Positions 52,156 through 62,901 of a stretch of DNA of 64,000 nt are shown one piece after another (position 1 is the stretch's first letter; each line of letters starts with the position of its first letter). The position numbers were made by a program, and so were the translations under genes. The notes under the pieces are model-generated. The model had not been told where the DNA came from. It made no database searches and saw only the letters and a program-made list of their open reading frames with translations. The stretch is from Megaustenia siamemsis (taxonomy: Eukaryota > Mollusca > Gastropoda > Stylommatophora > Ariophantidae), in the NCBI GenBank assembly GCA_032433765.1, contig JAVIAB010000059.1, positions 56,716,603 to 56,780,602 of the forward strand. The letters are read 5' to 3'.

Positions 52156-52159
52156 CTGT

Positions 52160-52795
52160 GGCTTTTATAAAGTGGACTATGGCATTATCATATTCTTCCA
52201 CTACTATAAATAGCACATACATCAATAATGATCACATTTTGCAATGCGTCATAAAATAATGGAAATTACTATGTTCGCTAGCTTTCAAGTTTAAATCTGT
52301 TACGGTAAACATCCATTAACACATTTCATTCATGCCACGAGTTGCAAAATGCAGTTCTGGTAGCCACCACGATTTGGTGCTTTTAATGTGTTAATTATAG
52401 ACACTTCAATCAACTCAGAAATAAATGAATAACTTTTTTCTTTGTCATTCTCTTCAATTTGGGATTTCAGACAGTAATGCTAATGTCAGTAATACTTCAC
52501 TGCACTTTTCATCCCATTTTAGATATTTGCATGATCTTAAGTTAAGTACCTATAAAGGCACAGGTCTCCATTTTCTGACTTCTTTTTCATCTTAGTCATA
52601 ATGGGTTATTGGTTGGCAGAGTAAGAACTGGCAAGACAAATGGAAGGAGACACAAAATCATAGTGAATAATTAATACAGAATACTTAAATGCATACATCT
52701 TTAAGCAGAATTAAATAAAATATAAAGTTTATAAGGCATATTCCTCAAGCTAAATTTGTTGAGAATGTTTCTAAAAAATAAAGAATTTATTAAAT
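52160..52795. other. GCLM intron, nothing recognised
   Basis: AT-rich unique DNA. Confidence 0.4.
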
Positions 52796-52799
52796 AAAC

Positions 52800-53510
52800 T
52801 TATGTGCACATTACTTTTGTGTTGATAACGTGCAAAAAAAAATTGGTGATACTGACTGATGCACTGTCAGTACTAACAACGCTAAAAACACCCTGGAACA
52901 GTGAGCTAGATGACTTGAGAACAACCCTAGACCAATTGTGCAATGACTTTCCAAAGAGTGGTCATATAGTGGATACCTTTACACTGTGATATACAAGGAA
53001 ACAAACACACAGACAAACTAGCTAAGGAGGGAGGGAGATTATCACAAGAGAACCATCTTATCAGCTGCGATGAAGTCAAATCCATCATCAATGACCAGTA
53101 CCATGAAAAATGGAAACAAGAACACCCAAAAGTATAACAAGAGGGACAGATGCCTCCAACTGTCAAGGAGGGATCAAATCATCATACTTCGCCTATGCAC
53201 TGGCCACAGCAGAATGAGAAACCACATGTTCACTAAACACAAAATAGGAACTACCAGCCAATGCTACTATACCCTGGATAATATGATACAACACAGGATT
53301 GCCCCCAGTACACAGGCCTGATGAGTCTCAATGTGGCCCACGCCCACCTCCCTGGAATAGAAACTCTACAGGGCAACCGAATCACTGAAACAGACAGCTG
53401 CTTTCATAAGAGAGTCAGGTTTCTAGTCTGCATGAGCCATGATTGCAGCAGAAGAAGAAGAATAAGAAATGAGCTGATAAAAACTAGCATTGTTCCAGAA
53501 GACTTTTGAA
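52800..53510 (+). mobile_element. LINE family E, RNase H and C-terminus (E3), in a GCLM intron
   Basis: In shifting frames: LTDALSVLTTLKTPWNSELD (RNase H Asp), then WIPLHCDIQGNKHTDKLAKE near 52970-53030 (RNase H end), KRDRCLQLSRRDQIIILRL, TGHSRMRNHMFTKHKIGTTS and the Cys/His-type end. Several frameshifts. It is the most complete E copy here. Confidence 0.85.
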
Positions 53511-53521
53511 TATGAATATAT

Positions 53522-53757
53522 CTATCTATCTATTGTCCTTTCGAGCCGAAGACAGCACATAGGGCAGAACTACAATCTCAAAAACAGAAACCCCTGCGTG
53601 CCGAAGTGGCACATATTGCAGAGATCACTGCTTCTAAAATCTATGGTTCTGTTTCCATAACAATGATTTTTACAATGACAGCTTGTCAAGCCATCGATCA
53701 ACCTCCTTAGTAGCCTCTTACGACATGCCTGGAAGGTCACAGTGTCACTATTCTTTA
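53522..53757 (-). mobile_element. RTE-derived short element G, copy 2
   Basis: Reverse copy: (TCTA)n at left, then ttgtcctttcgagccgaaga through gtcaagccatcgatcaacct and tagcctcttacgacatgcct. A 10-bp duplication, atgaatatat, lies at 53512-53521 and 53758-53767. Confidence 0.92.
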
Positions 53758-53819
53758 ATGAATATATACCCAGATAGTTTTTGCATGCACAAAGTGGTAA
53801 CAGTAAATTGTTAACTTAC

Positions 53820-53905
53820 AGCTAATGAATCTTCATTAGTTCCATCAGCAGGACTGACTGCCAAAAGAAGAGTCTCAATAAAATTAATACCCAATTCATT
53901 CAGCA
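53820..53905 (-). CDS. GCLM: GCLM, 86-bp exon
   Basis: Completes a Val codon from the previous exon (G|TG) and reads LNELGINFIETLLLAVS, then PADGTNEDSLA, ending in phase 0 at donor GCT|GTAAGT. The acceptor is ctttcttttccag. The family segment is LGVAQLDSVIIASPPIEDG in human (recalled), a good collinear match. Confidence 0.92.
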
Positions 53906-53929
53906 CTGGAAAAGAAAGTTGAATGCATG

Positions 53930-54400
53930 GTGCTGTTACTCATCGATGCAAGGGTATTTTAATTATCTTAGTCTGTTATCATTTACTTTGTTATTCATTA
54001 GTGCAATGGTATTGTAATTGTCTTGGTCTGTTATTCATTGATGCAAGGGTATTTTAATTGTCTTAGTATGTTATCATTTACTTTGTTATTCATTAGTGCA
54101 ATGGAATTGTAATTGTCTTAGTATGTTATTCATTTGGTCTGTTATTCATTGATGCAAAGGTATTTTAATTGTCTTAGTATGTTATTCATTGATGCAAAAG
54201 TATTTTAATTGTCTTAGTATGTTATTCATTGATGCAAAAGTATTTTAATTGTCTTAGTATGTTATCATTTACTTTGTTAATCATTAGTGCAAGGGTATTG
54301 TAATTGTCTTGGTCTGTTATTCATTGATGCAAAGGTATTTTAATTGTCTTTGTTATTCACTGATGTAAGAGTATTTTAATTTTCTTAGTCTGTTATTTCT
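53930..54400. repeat. about 41-bp minisatellite, about 9-10 units
   Basis: tgttattcattgatgcaaaa, gtattttaattgtcttagta with a longer variant containing tcatttactttgttattcat. It begins about 25 bp beyond the GCLM exon at 53905, in the upstream intron. Confidence 0.9.
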
Positions 54401-55221
54401 TTTACAAAAAACGTGGAATATGTTTTTAATAAAATGTGTACAAGTTTAGCAGAAGCAGTTAGTGTTAACCATTTTATTAGTTATTGTTCTTTTTGTACTT
54501 GGAATCATAATTATGGCACTTCAAAAGTGTCCACTAGTACCCTAAATTCCCTTCTGACCACACAGAAAGGTCTTGATTCAGTGCATAAATTCCATCTCAC
54601 CAGCAAGGTCTTTGGTATAATTTTTCTGGAATATTTCCATCTACAGGAACACATTACTCTCTACTGCGGACACATCTATATATTTTAGGGGTCTCTACTA
54701 GAAAAACATAATTTATTTTGTAAGGGATGCAACTAATAATTATTGCCATGACTTTACTCACTTGTTTCCCTTTCATTGGTTCTCTTCTTTCAGTTTTTAT
54801 ATCCATTTTTGGGAAAATTTTATAAATAGTGATTTTCAGAATTGATCTACATTTTCATATCAGGTAGAAAGTGGTTCGCTGCTTCGAACTGTACCATAGA
54901 AAACTGAACTACTTGGAATAACAATGGCAAAAACAATAAAACAGTAAAGTTGATAAATTGCTAAATATATTTTGTCTGTTATATTCTTCTGTTGCTGTGG
55001 CAGTTCTAGACATAAATAACATATATAAAAACAAAACTTGTACAAAGATCTTCAAATTCTCCTTCCTTTTGAAAAATAAACCACATTTTTTTTCATTTAC
55101 TTATTTGCAAATCATCACACATACATAATGTTTACATATTCAAATTCCTCATCCATTTTGCTTAAAAAAACTTATATAAATTATGCACATAGGTGCAGTA
55201 GGTCCACACATTTGCCTATTT
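54401..55221. other. GCLM intron, nothing recognised
   Basis: AT-rich unique DNA. Confidence 0.4.
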
Positions 55222-55450
55222 AAAGAATACATGTTCTTCTTCTACTACCTTTTTAGCTCCCAGTGGAGCATAGGCCTTCAACAAACACTTTCCAAGTCGT
55301 TCTGTTTTTTGCCATTCTTTTAAGATCATTCCATGTCTTCCCCATCATCTTCATTCTGCTTCTATCTGTCTTCTGCAAGAATTCCTTGGTCTTCCTCTTT
55401 ATCTTTTCCCCTGGGGATGCCAAAAAAGGGCCTGTTATGTAATACTCTCA

Positions 55451-55770
55451 GTTGGCTTCCGTAGTGTGTGTCCTACCCAGCGCCATTGTCTTCACTGTAT
55501 CTCTTTATCCACTGGTATTTGACTGGTAAAAGTAACTAAAGTACCCCCGTCACACCAAGTGGCGTATAGGGAAATATGGTGTTAGTGACCCTATATTTTA
55601 CAGACCTTCAGTTGGCTTCCGTAGTGTGTGTCCTAACCAGTGCCATTGTCTTCGCTGTATCTCTTTATCCACTGGTATTTGACTGGTAAAAGTAAGTAAA
55701 GTACCCCCATCACACCAAGTGGTGTATAGGGAAATATGGTGTTAGTGACCCTATATTTTACAGACCTTCA
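55451..55770. repeat. 160-bp tandem duplication across a SINE/LINE junction
   Basis: Units 55451-55610 and 55611-55770 each begin gttggcttccgtagtgtgtg and end accctatattttacagacc, ttca. They differ at about five sites. Each contains the end of LINE C plus the first 80 bp of the reversed S1, so the duplication followed the SINE insertion. The join shares tcag with the sequence at the start. Confidence 0.93.
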
Positions 55771-55949
55771 GCACATGATTTTTGGGGTAATGTGGTCGGT
55801 ATTACGCCTGTGCTGCTTTACTTTCCCAGAAAAAAATCCGGTACCCATTTAAGGCTGGGTGAACCTGGAAGCCGTCGGTTGGGATCGAACCCTACCCCCT
55901 TGTCCTTTGTAGTCCAGTTCACTAACCACTGAGCTATTGTGGCTCCCTG
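55689..55949 (-). mobile_element. SINE S1, copy g, inside LINE C
   Basis: Full-length reverse copy. An 11-bp duplication, tttgactggta, lies at 55678-55688 and 55950-55960; the same 11 bases recur at 55518-55528 owing to the local duplication. Confidence 0.92.
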
Positions 55950-55960
55950 TTTGACTGGTA

Positions 55961-58532
55961 CATTTCCATAATTCTATGTTAATGATTTTGTCCTGCAATT
56001 TCCATCCTTTTATTCTGCGTAAGCATCCATTAATGGAAGTCTGTATCTTCATGATTGTCAATTTTGTTTTCCATGTTTCACGGCCATATAATAGGACCAA
56101 CTTAACATTTGAGTTGAAAATTTTTATTTTTGTATTTAACCTAATTTCTTTGGATTTCCATATGTTTCCCAGTGCAATGAAAGCTCCTCTTGCTTTTGAT
56201 ATCCTTATTTTGGTATCATTTTCTGTTCCCCCCTCTTTATCTATATTACTGCCCAGACATATGTAAGATTGTACATCTAGTAGAGGTATTTCTTCTAGTT
56301 TTATTTGGTTATTGCCAACTGTATTAATTCTCATAATGTTGGTCTTATCTCTATTAATCTTCAGTCCTAGCTGTTGTGATCTCTCATCAAGTATGCTCAT
56401 TTTATCCTGCATCTGTTGATGGCTGTGTGATAGGAGAGCTATGTCATCAGCAAAGTCTAAATCATCAAGTTGTTTGGTCAGTGACCGCTGGATCCCATTT
56501 CTGTTGTTTTGAGTTATTTTCATAATCCAATCTATGGCCAGTAGAAAGAGAAATGGGGACAGAAGGCATCCTTGCCTTACTCCTGTTCTTAATTCAAATG
56601 CTTCTGTAAGCTGTCCTTCATGCACCACACTACATTTTGTTCCTTCATACATTGTTTTTAATCAGGTTAATAAACTTTATGGGGATTCCGTAATGACTCA
56701 GCAACTTCCAAAGTGTTCTTCTGTCTAAACTATCAAATGCCTTTTTGTAATCTATGAATCCAATATAAAGTGGGGATTTTAGTTCTAAACTTTGTTCAAC
56801 TATTATACGTAGAGTAGTTATTTGATCAGCACATGATCTGTTCTTCCTAAAACCTGCTTGTTCATCTCTCAAATGTTTCTCTGTAGCCTCTTTTAGTCTC
56901 TCCAGAATGATTGTGCTTAATTTTTTTTCTGGCACTGATAGTAGCATAATTCCCCTATAATTTGTGCACTCCAGTGAACTTCCTTTCTTTGGTAGTTTGA
57001 TCATATAACCTTCTTTCCAGTCTTTAAGTATTTCTTCCCTCTCCCAAATTTTATCTAATAGATTATGTAGCATCTTGGTAGAGGTGTTAATATCTGCTTT
57101 GATGGCTTCTGAAGGAATTTAATCTGGTCCTGTGGCTTTACCATTTTTTTATAATTTGATGGCTTTCATTATTTCTTCTTTGCTTGGTTTTCCATAGTTA
57201 ACGTGTAACTCTTCTTCTGCTGGTAGTATATCTGGAGGATTATTTGAGCCGGAGCTGTTCAAAAGTTCTTCAAAGTGCTCTTTCCATCTCTTGATTTCTT
57301 CCCTTATATTACTAAGCAGATTTCCTTTCTTATCTTTAGTAAAGGCATTGATCTGTTTGTGTTTTCCACTTAATTTCTTTGTGCTGTTGTACATTTCTTT
57401 CATATTCCCTTTATTTGCTGCTTCTTCTGCCTCTTTAGCTAGTTAATCTATATATTTCCTCTTATCTCTTTTAATGCATCTTCTCACTTCTTTGTTCACC
57501 CCTGTGTAAGCTTCCTGTGTCTTGGCTTTATTACTTCTCGTTTTGCATTTATTTATATCTGCTTTCTTGTTCTTTCTTTCTTTAATTTTATCCAGGGTCT
57601 CTGCTTTCATCCATGCCTTATTCTGTCATTCTCTTTTCCCCAGTGTTTCTTCGCATGTCTCTTTCCATATATCTTTTACCTGTTTCCAATTATCTTCTAT
57701 ATTTATTGTATTTTCTAGTTGTTGGAGGACTTGGTATTTGTTTGATATTGTGACTGCGAATTTATCTTTAATTCCTTGTTCTTTAAGAAACCCTACATTG
57801 AAATACTTTCTGCCCTTATTCGTTGTAGTATACCTTTTTAGTTTAATTTTAAGTTTGGCTATCAGAAGATGATGATCAGAAGCTACATCTGCCCCTCTAT
57901 ATACTTTTACATCCTGTAAGGATGACTTAAACTTATTATTAATACATATGTGATCAATTTGATTTTCCGTTCTATGATCTGGTGACACCCATGTAGCTTT
58001 GTGTATTCTTTTATGTTGGAATTTCGTTCCTCCTAGGCTCACTCGATTAAGGGCGCAGAAATTCACAAATATCTCTCCATTCTTGTTTATATTTCCAAGT
58101 CCATGTTTTCCCATAATCTCTTCGAAGCCTCTGTTGTCTGATCCTACATTAGTATTTAGGTCTCCCATCAAGATTATAATATCCTTGGTTCATCTTGCAT
58201 CCATCTGACATTGTAGCTGTTTATAGAAATCATCTTTAACTAAATCATCCTTATCGTTGGTTGGTGCATAGCATTGGATAATGTGTAATTTTATTTTGTT
58301 TTTGGTTGTTTTAAATGTTGCTCTCATTAGTTTTGGTCCTACTGCTTCCCATTCTATTAGTGTCTTCTATGCATTCCTTGATAGCATTATGGCTACCCTC
58401 CACTATGTTGTGCTCCAGGTTCCTGGTGTCCTGATGATAAAATCATCTCTCCTGTATTTAGTTTTATTCTTTCCGTTCCTAGTCATCTTGTTTCACACAT
58501 TCCCAGAATATCTATCTTGTAGTTTGTCATTT
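55961..58532 (-). pseudogene. LINE C endonuclease-reverse transcriptase, broken reading frame
   Basis: Going along the - strand from 58171: MMGDLNTNVGSDNRGFEEIM (endonuclease GDxN), TWVSPDHRTENQIDHICINN and GADVASDHHLLIAKL (endonuclease SDH). Then a linker with KRWKEHFEELLN, TNYRGIMLLSVPEKKLSTII, EQAGFRKNRSCADQI, IGFIDYKKAFDSLDRRTLWK (motif A), VRQGCLLSPFLFLLAIDWIM (motif B) and LDDLDFADDIALLSHSHQQM (motif C). Stops separate the blocks near 57600, 57120 and 56650. These domains are normally one protein of about 1000 residues. The first endonuclease part lies beyond the D insertion at 59407-59640. Confidence 0.92.
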
Positions 58533-59394
58533 TTCGACTTTGCTGATGACATAGTTCTCATCAGCAGTCAGATAAAAACGATGCAGGAAAACACAAATGA
58601 ACTATCATCAATAGCCAGCAAAATTGGGCTTGAGGTCAATCATGAAAAGACTAAAGTCATGAAAAGTTTAATTCCAACAAGTGACAAAATATACATGGAA
58701 AACAAACCAGTAGAAGAGATCGATCACTTTATCTATCTTGGAAGTCACATTGATCGAGAAGGGGATACGAGCAAAGAAATTAGAATCAGACTGGCTAAAG
58801 CAGCAATGTCTTTCAGAAGCCTTGAAAAGTTGTGGAAATCAAAACTCATTAGCACAAACACAAAACTTAGGCTATTCAAATCAAATGTACTATCAACCCT
58901 TACGTATGCGTGTGAAAGCTGGAAAACAACAAGAGATATAGAAACAAAGTTGAACGCATTCGAAAATAAATGTCTAAGGAAAATACTTGGTATAGAATGG
59001 AACGAATTCAAAACAAACGAGGAAATTAGAGAAATCGCCAATCAACCACTAATATCTTCAGTAATAAAGAAAAGACGATGGTCATACGTTGGACATGTGA
59101 TGAGAAGAGATAATAATCGAATAGCAAAGCAAGCCCTCATATGGGAAACAACAGGTAAAAGAAAAAGAGGAAGACCCAGGGAGACACTGAGAAGAACATT
59201 GATGAGAGAGGCAAGAGCAGCAGGAGTCGGCTCCCTCAATGAGATAGAACTGCTTGCACAGAACAGAGACAGATGGCGAGATTTGATAAAATATCTTTAA
59301 AAGAAAACTGCTAGAACAAAAATTCATATAGGAGAAGGTGTATCTTGGTCTACGCCCTATGGGCCGGTTACGGCTCGAAAGGTCAATAGATAGA
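58533..59394 (+). mobile_element. LINE family D, 5'-truncated, inserted in LINE C
   Basis: Starts at reverse transcriptase motif C (FADDIVLIS) and is open to its stop at 59298-59300: LGLEVNHEKTKVMKSL-like text, IDHFIYLGSHIDREGDTSKE, TYACESWKTTRDIETKLNAF, ENKCLRKILGIEWNEFKTNE, KRKRGRPRETLRRTLMREAR and QNRDRWRDLIKYL. The 3' UTR has gtgtatcttggtctacgccc and a gata tail. A 13-bp duplication, tagtttgtcattt, lies at 58520-58532 and 59395-59407. The frame is intact over about 255 codons, so this is a young insertion. Confidence 0.95.
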
Positions 59395-59406
59395 TAGTTT
59401 GTCATT

Positions 59407-59755
59407 TCTACTGCTACCTGTGCAGCTTTTCCCTGTTCGTTTAGGGTACGTACATTCCAGGTGCCAATTCTGGAGGATTTCCTGGTAGACAAAGGGTGAG
59501 TTGGCAACCCAGACTCCTTACGGCTTTCTCCGGCTTGCGTCATACATCTTTTAGAGAGAGAGCCCTTATCTTTCCTGGATGGCGGATTTACTTTTTCTCT
59601 CTTTGACTTGTCCATGTTTGTGAAGTTTTTTTCGCCTTATTTTTTTAAAGTATGGGATAGCCAGTCCCATGCCCAACCCTCCTTTCTCGCCTGTTACAAA
59701 CATGCCTGGTAGGGTACAGCGCTGGTATTCTTTACTCCCCTTTCGGGCCCCGGCA
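59407..59755 (-). pseudogene. LINE C 5' end: leader and start of endonuclease
   Basis: The - strand reads MDKSKREKVNPPSRKDKGSL, then RIGTWNVRTLNEQGKAAQVA, where TWNVRTL is the usual start of this endonuclease. Across the D insertion it continues at 58519 as IDILGMCETR followed by a stop codon where Trp is usual. The extreme 5' end (ccggggcccgaaaggggagt) resembles the 5' end of element G. Confidence 0.88.
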
Positions 59756-59769
59756 AAAGAATACATGTT

Positions 59770-60075
59770 ACTGCTCTCATTTTCTGTATGTTACTGGGTG
59801 GATTTATTATAGCCCGGTAATGTTGGGGCTTTTTGAATAATTTCAAAGAAGATGGAATGAAAAGATATGTAGAAGATGGGTGTGTTGGACTGAAAGATAC
59901 AGGCTCGCCTTAATCTAGCAACATAGCCCATCTATGGCCTTCAAACATCCTTTGAAAGAGTGGGCAATGATAAGCAGTTGTGATCCAACATACAATTATT
60001 TGATGAATGCCCATCCACAGATGCATCCAATGTTAGCCTATTAGTTCTTTTACTATCACAAAATCCCACATGTCC
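59770..60075. other. GCLM intron, nothing recognised
   Basis: Unique-looking DNA. Confidence 0.4.
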
Positions 60076-60085
60076 TAGACAATAT

Positions 60086-60354
60086 CTATCTATCTATCTA
60101 TTGTCCTTTCCAGCCAAAGACGGCACATAGGGCAGAACCACAATCTCAAAAACAGAAACCTTGCATGCCAAAATGGCACATATTGCAGAGATCCCTGCTT
60201 CTAAAATCTATGGTCTGTTTCCATAACAATACTTTTTATAATGACAGTTTGTCAAGCCATCAAGCAACCTCCTTAGTTGCCTCTTACGACATGCTTGTAA
60301 GGACACAGTGTCACTATTCTTTACTCATAATGAGGCCCCGGTAACACACGGGAA
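60086..60354 (-). mobile_element. RTE-derived short element G, complete copy
   Basis: Reverse copy from (TCTA)n through tcctttccagccaaagacgg to catgcttgtaaggacacagt and cataatgaggccccggtaac. A 10-bp duplication, tagacaatat, lies at 60076-60085 and 60355-60364. The 5' end (ccggggcctcattatgagta, aagaatagtgac) is akin to the LINE C 5' end, and the 3' end (gccgtctttggctggaaagg-type, gata tail) to LINE D. Confidence 0.92.
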
Positions 60355-60369
60355 TAGACAATATATTCA

Positions 60370-60720
60370 AGTAATTGTTATTTTTTTTTCCGTTCACCAG
60401 CTTTCACCTCTGGTGACGTCCCTAGAGACTATGAACTGAATTTTGCGTGTTAATCCATTTTTCCCTGGCAGCCATGTGCACAGGGGTCCCTCACTCCACA
60501 GGCAGATAACTTTGTCTTCAGAGATATTCATATTTTTTCCATTGATGAATAATTGGAGCTTACAAGCCGGACCTCGCTGCTGAGACCAGAGGTGGTTGCC
60601 ACAGAGAGAAATCACAAATAGAAATCTCAACTCATGCAGCCGGCTGGATTTGAACTCACAACCTCTCTGACTCAAGATCAGCATCTTGCCTCGAGACCAA
60701 CCAGTCCACCAGACAAATTT
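60370..60720 (-). mobile_element. tRNA-derived short repeat, family L, complete copy
   Basis: Reverse of 13990-14335. The right end complemented gives a tRNA-like head (ggttggtctcgaggcaagat; gtgagttcaaatccagcc). Confidence 0.8.
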
Positions 60721-61180
60721 TATTACAGTCTCAGGCTTTGCCCGACCTCGGTCATGGCAAAGACAAAGAGAGTTTCTTTTCATTCATATTTACAATTTTC
60801 TTTTTCAAATATTTTCTAATCAAGTCACCATGTAATTTTAGTATGCTCACTTCAATTTTTGTATGTATGTTTTGTTCATTATTCCAGTTGAAGACTTACA
60901 GCGCTGAAAAGTCGTTAGGATTTTGTGTTGTCCATCACCTATGTAAAGCTGTAAACACACCATATTATTAATCTTTTCTCCTTTTCATCCTTATCATCAA
61001 TTTTACAGCAGCCTCACATTTTTATACCTTTACCCTTTGTTTTAAATGATGGGTATTCACCATTACGAACTTTCAATTCTTTACATTTGTTGAATTTTAC
61101 TAAAGTGAAAAATGAAAAACAAATAAATAAAGCTGTACTTAACAAATATTTATTCTACATTTATGTTTAAGTTTCCTTAC
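60721..61180. other. GCLM intron, nothing recognised
   Basis: AT-rich unique DNA. Confidence 0.4.
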
Positions 61181-61240
61181 CCTTGTTCACTGCCTCATTA
61201 ATCACACTGGTCGGCTGGGGCATGAAAATAAACAATTTCA
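61181..61240 (-). CDS. GCLM: GCLM, 60-bp exon
   Basis: After acceptor aattttttccag the exon reads (V)KLFIFMPQPTSVINEAVNK and ends AAG G|GTAAGG in phase 1. It joins in phase to 53905. The human counterpart is KLFIVES, then a serine-rich stretch and RSAVDMA (recalled). Short but bounded by strong splice sites on both sides and in the right place. It starts with two bases of a codon, so the previous exon must end in phase 1. Confidence 0.85.
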
Positions 61241-61384
61241 CTGGAAAAAATTTGTTAAATAACTGTTACCATTTCATAAATTTTCTTTAATGATCAGTCA
61301 ATTAAATCCTTTTGTAATTTTTATTTTAACTACTTGTTCTTCTTATCTTACATATTGGGTCCTCATCACTGTACTTGGATAGTT
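61241..61384. other. GCLM intron, nothing recognised
   Basis: AT-rich. Confidence 0.35.
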
Positions 61385-61950
61385 ATTGAGTTATTAGCAG
61401 GTCATCATCATCGCACTCCGAACATGTCCATAGGTGCTCAGATCCCCTCCTCAGGAAGTCTCACAATGTCCAGTGACTGACGACTCCAGTTCTGTGTTGG
61501 TTAATTAATCTTCTTACACGCCCATAAGTTTCTTGTTTCTGGCTGTGCCCATCCCTTTCATCCGAAGGAGTGATGTGGACTCATGGTTGTCAAAGTCCTG
61601 TGTCCTTCCCACTTACCGGAGAGCATTGATGATGTCCGCCCATCCATTGCTTGACCGTCCTCAATAATAGCGCAGCTAGCCAACCAGTTCACTCTTTCAC
61701 TTCCGCATGCCCTAGGACGTAGACAAAGGTAACCTTACATATTTTTTACTTCTGCAATGACTCTACCCAATGCATACGTACAGATCCCACCTCCACTTTT
61801 CTTATCATGCTCGTGGAATTACTCATCATACAGGCGTGGGTATAGTCTTGTTACTCTAACCAGATGAATGCCTTGGTCACTGCCATCACCTCCACCTTCA
61901 TGCTACTTGTGTTCATAATGTATGCACCACTGTCTTCCTTGACTATTCCT
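61385..61950 (-). mobile_element. Nimb element, decayed 3' copy 3
   Basis: Reverse of the RNase H and C-terminal part of Nimb: tattgagttattagcaggtc (tail), cgcactccgaacatgtccat, gctcagatcccctcctcagg, and further right ccagatgaatgccttggtca and atgtatgcaccactgtcttc. Many substitutions and indels, so older than the other two copies. Confidence 0.85.
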
Positions 61951-62280
61951 TGACTTGGATAGTGTTCATTAGTACTTAGATCTCTTCTCTAATCACAGAG
62001 AAAGATATCAACTTAGAGCACAATCATAGCAGCATTGAGAGTCATTACTTCAACATTGTCATAATACAATATTTTAATCATGATTTTGTTTATGAAACAA
62101 TAATGGAGTAACAAAACAGACAAATTAAAATTAAGACTATTTGAGATTGAGTTAGCATAGAAACAATCTTCAACTACATAATGACTTTAGACTTTAGAAC
62201 GGAATGGCATCACTGCAGGTGGAGTATTCCCATATCTGCTCAGCTCCTGTACCAGCAACCAACAAGGTATTCATCCTAAT
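61951..62280. other. no confident feature
   Basis: May hold the missing GCLM exon joining the candidate at 62363 to 61240, but I could not identify one. Confidence 0.3.
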
Positions 62281-62283
62281 CAC

Positions 62284-62363
62284 TCAGACTGATTTAGTGA
62301 ACTCATGATGCACTCTTCCAGGTCACTGTAATGGCTGTCATGGGCAGCACAATCTCCTTGTGC
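62284..62363 (-). CDS. GCLM: candidate GCLM 5' exon
   Basis: After a possible acceptor (ttttccatag) the frame reads AQGDCAAHDSHYSDLEECI and MSSLNQSE. The human protein has SEELHDCIQKTLNEW at the expected place N-terminal to the exon at 61240 (recalled); E-x-CI-x2-x-LN is shared. The donor (GA|GTGATT) is weak, the phase does not by itself join to 61240, and the - strand frame stops shortly after. Position and orientation favour it but it could be chance. Confidence 0.3.
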
Positions 62364-62537
62364 CTATGGAAAATTAGTGTAGACATTATAATTAGCGAGC
62401 ATGCCCCAGGAATTGTCCCAACAAATGAAGTCAGGTCTCCACTCCAGTGAAGCACTCAATCCAGCCATAGTCCACCTGGTGGCAAATTTGCAGTTGAACA
62501 CAGATCACACATCCTGTCCCTGGCCAAAGTCAAGGCA

Positions 62538-62633
62538 TGGTACTGTTCCACTTTAATCAAATGTCACTTACCTACAGTATTATCTTGCCACCGAGACATA
62601 ATAATATTGTAAATAAAGTAATTTGTCAACCTA
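62538..62633 (+). repeat. direct repeat, left copy (about 96 bp)
   Basis: ggtactgttccactttaatc to taaataaagtaatttgtcaa recurs at 62902-62997 with about 8% difference. Element G (copy 4) lies between them. Confidence 0.88.
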
Positions 62634-62639
62634 GAGATG

Positions 62640-62901
62640 TGTTACCTGGGCCTCATTATGAGGGAAGTAAAAATTAGTTATACTGTGACCTTCCAGGCTT
62701 GTCATAAGAGGTGACTAAGAAGGTTGATCGATGGCTTGACAAGCTGTCATTGTAAAAAGTATTGTTATGGAAACAGCACCATAGATTTTAGAGCAGTGAT
62801 CTCTGCAATATGTGCCATTTTGGCACACAAGGTTTCTATTTTTGAGATTGTGGTTCTGCCCTATGTGCCGTCTTTGGCTCGAAAGGACAATAAATAGATA
62901 G
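62640..62901 (+). mobile_element. RTE-derived short element G, copy 4 (forward)
   Basis: Begins gggcctcattatgagggaag, contains gtgaccttccaggcttgtca, ttgatcgatggcttgacaag and tctctgcaatatgtgccatt, and ends ggctcgaaaggacaataaat, agatag. No short target duplication was seen, because it sits between two long direct repeats. Confidence 0.9.

Larger units (their letters stand above)
55236..59755 (-). mobile_element. full-length RTE-like LINE, family C, with two later insertions
   Basis: A 14-bp duplication, aaagaatacatgtt, at 55222-55235 and 59756-59769 brackets the whole element. The 3' end is at the left ((TTC)n, i.e. a GAA-type tail). Later events inside it are SINE S1 (55689-55949), a 160-bp tandem duplication (55451-55770) and LINE D (58533-59394). 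Removing them leaves about 3.2 kb, the usual RTE size. It lies in a GCLM intron in the same orientation as the gene. Confidence 0.92.
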
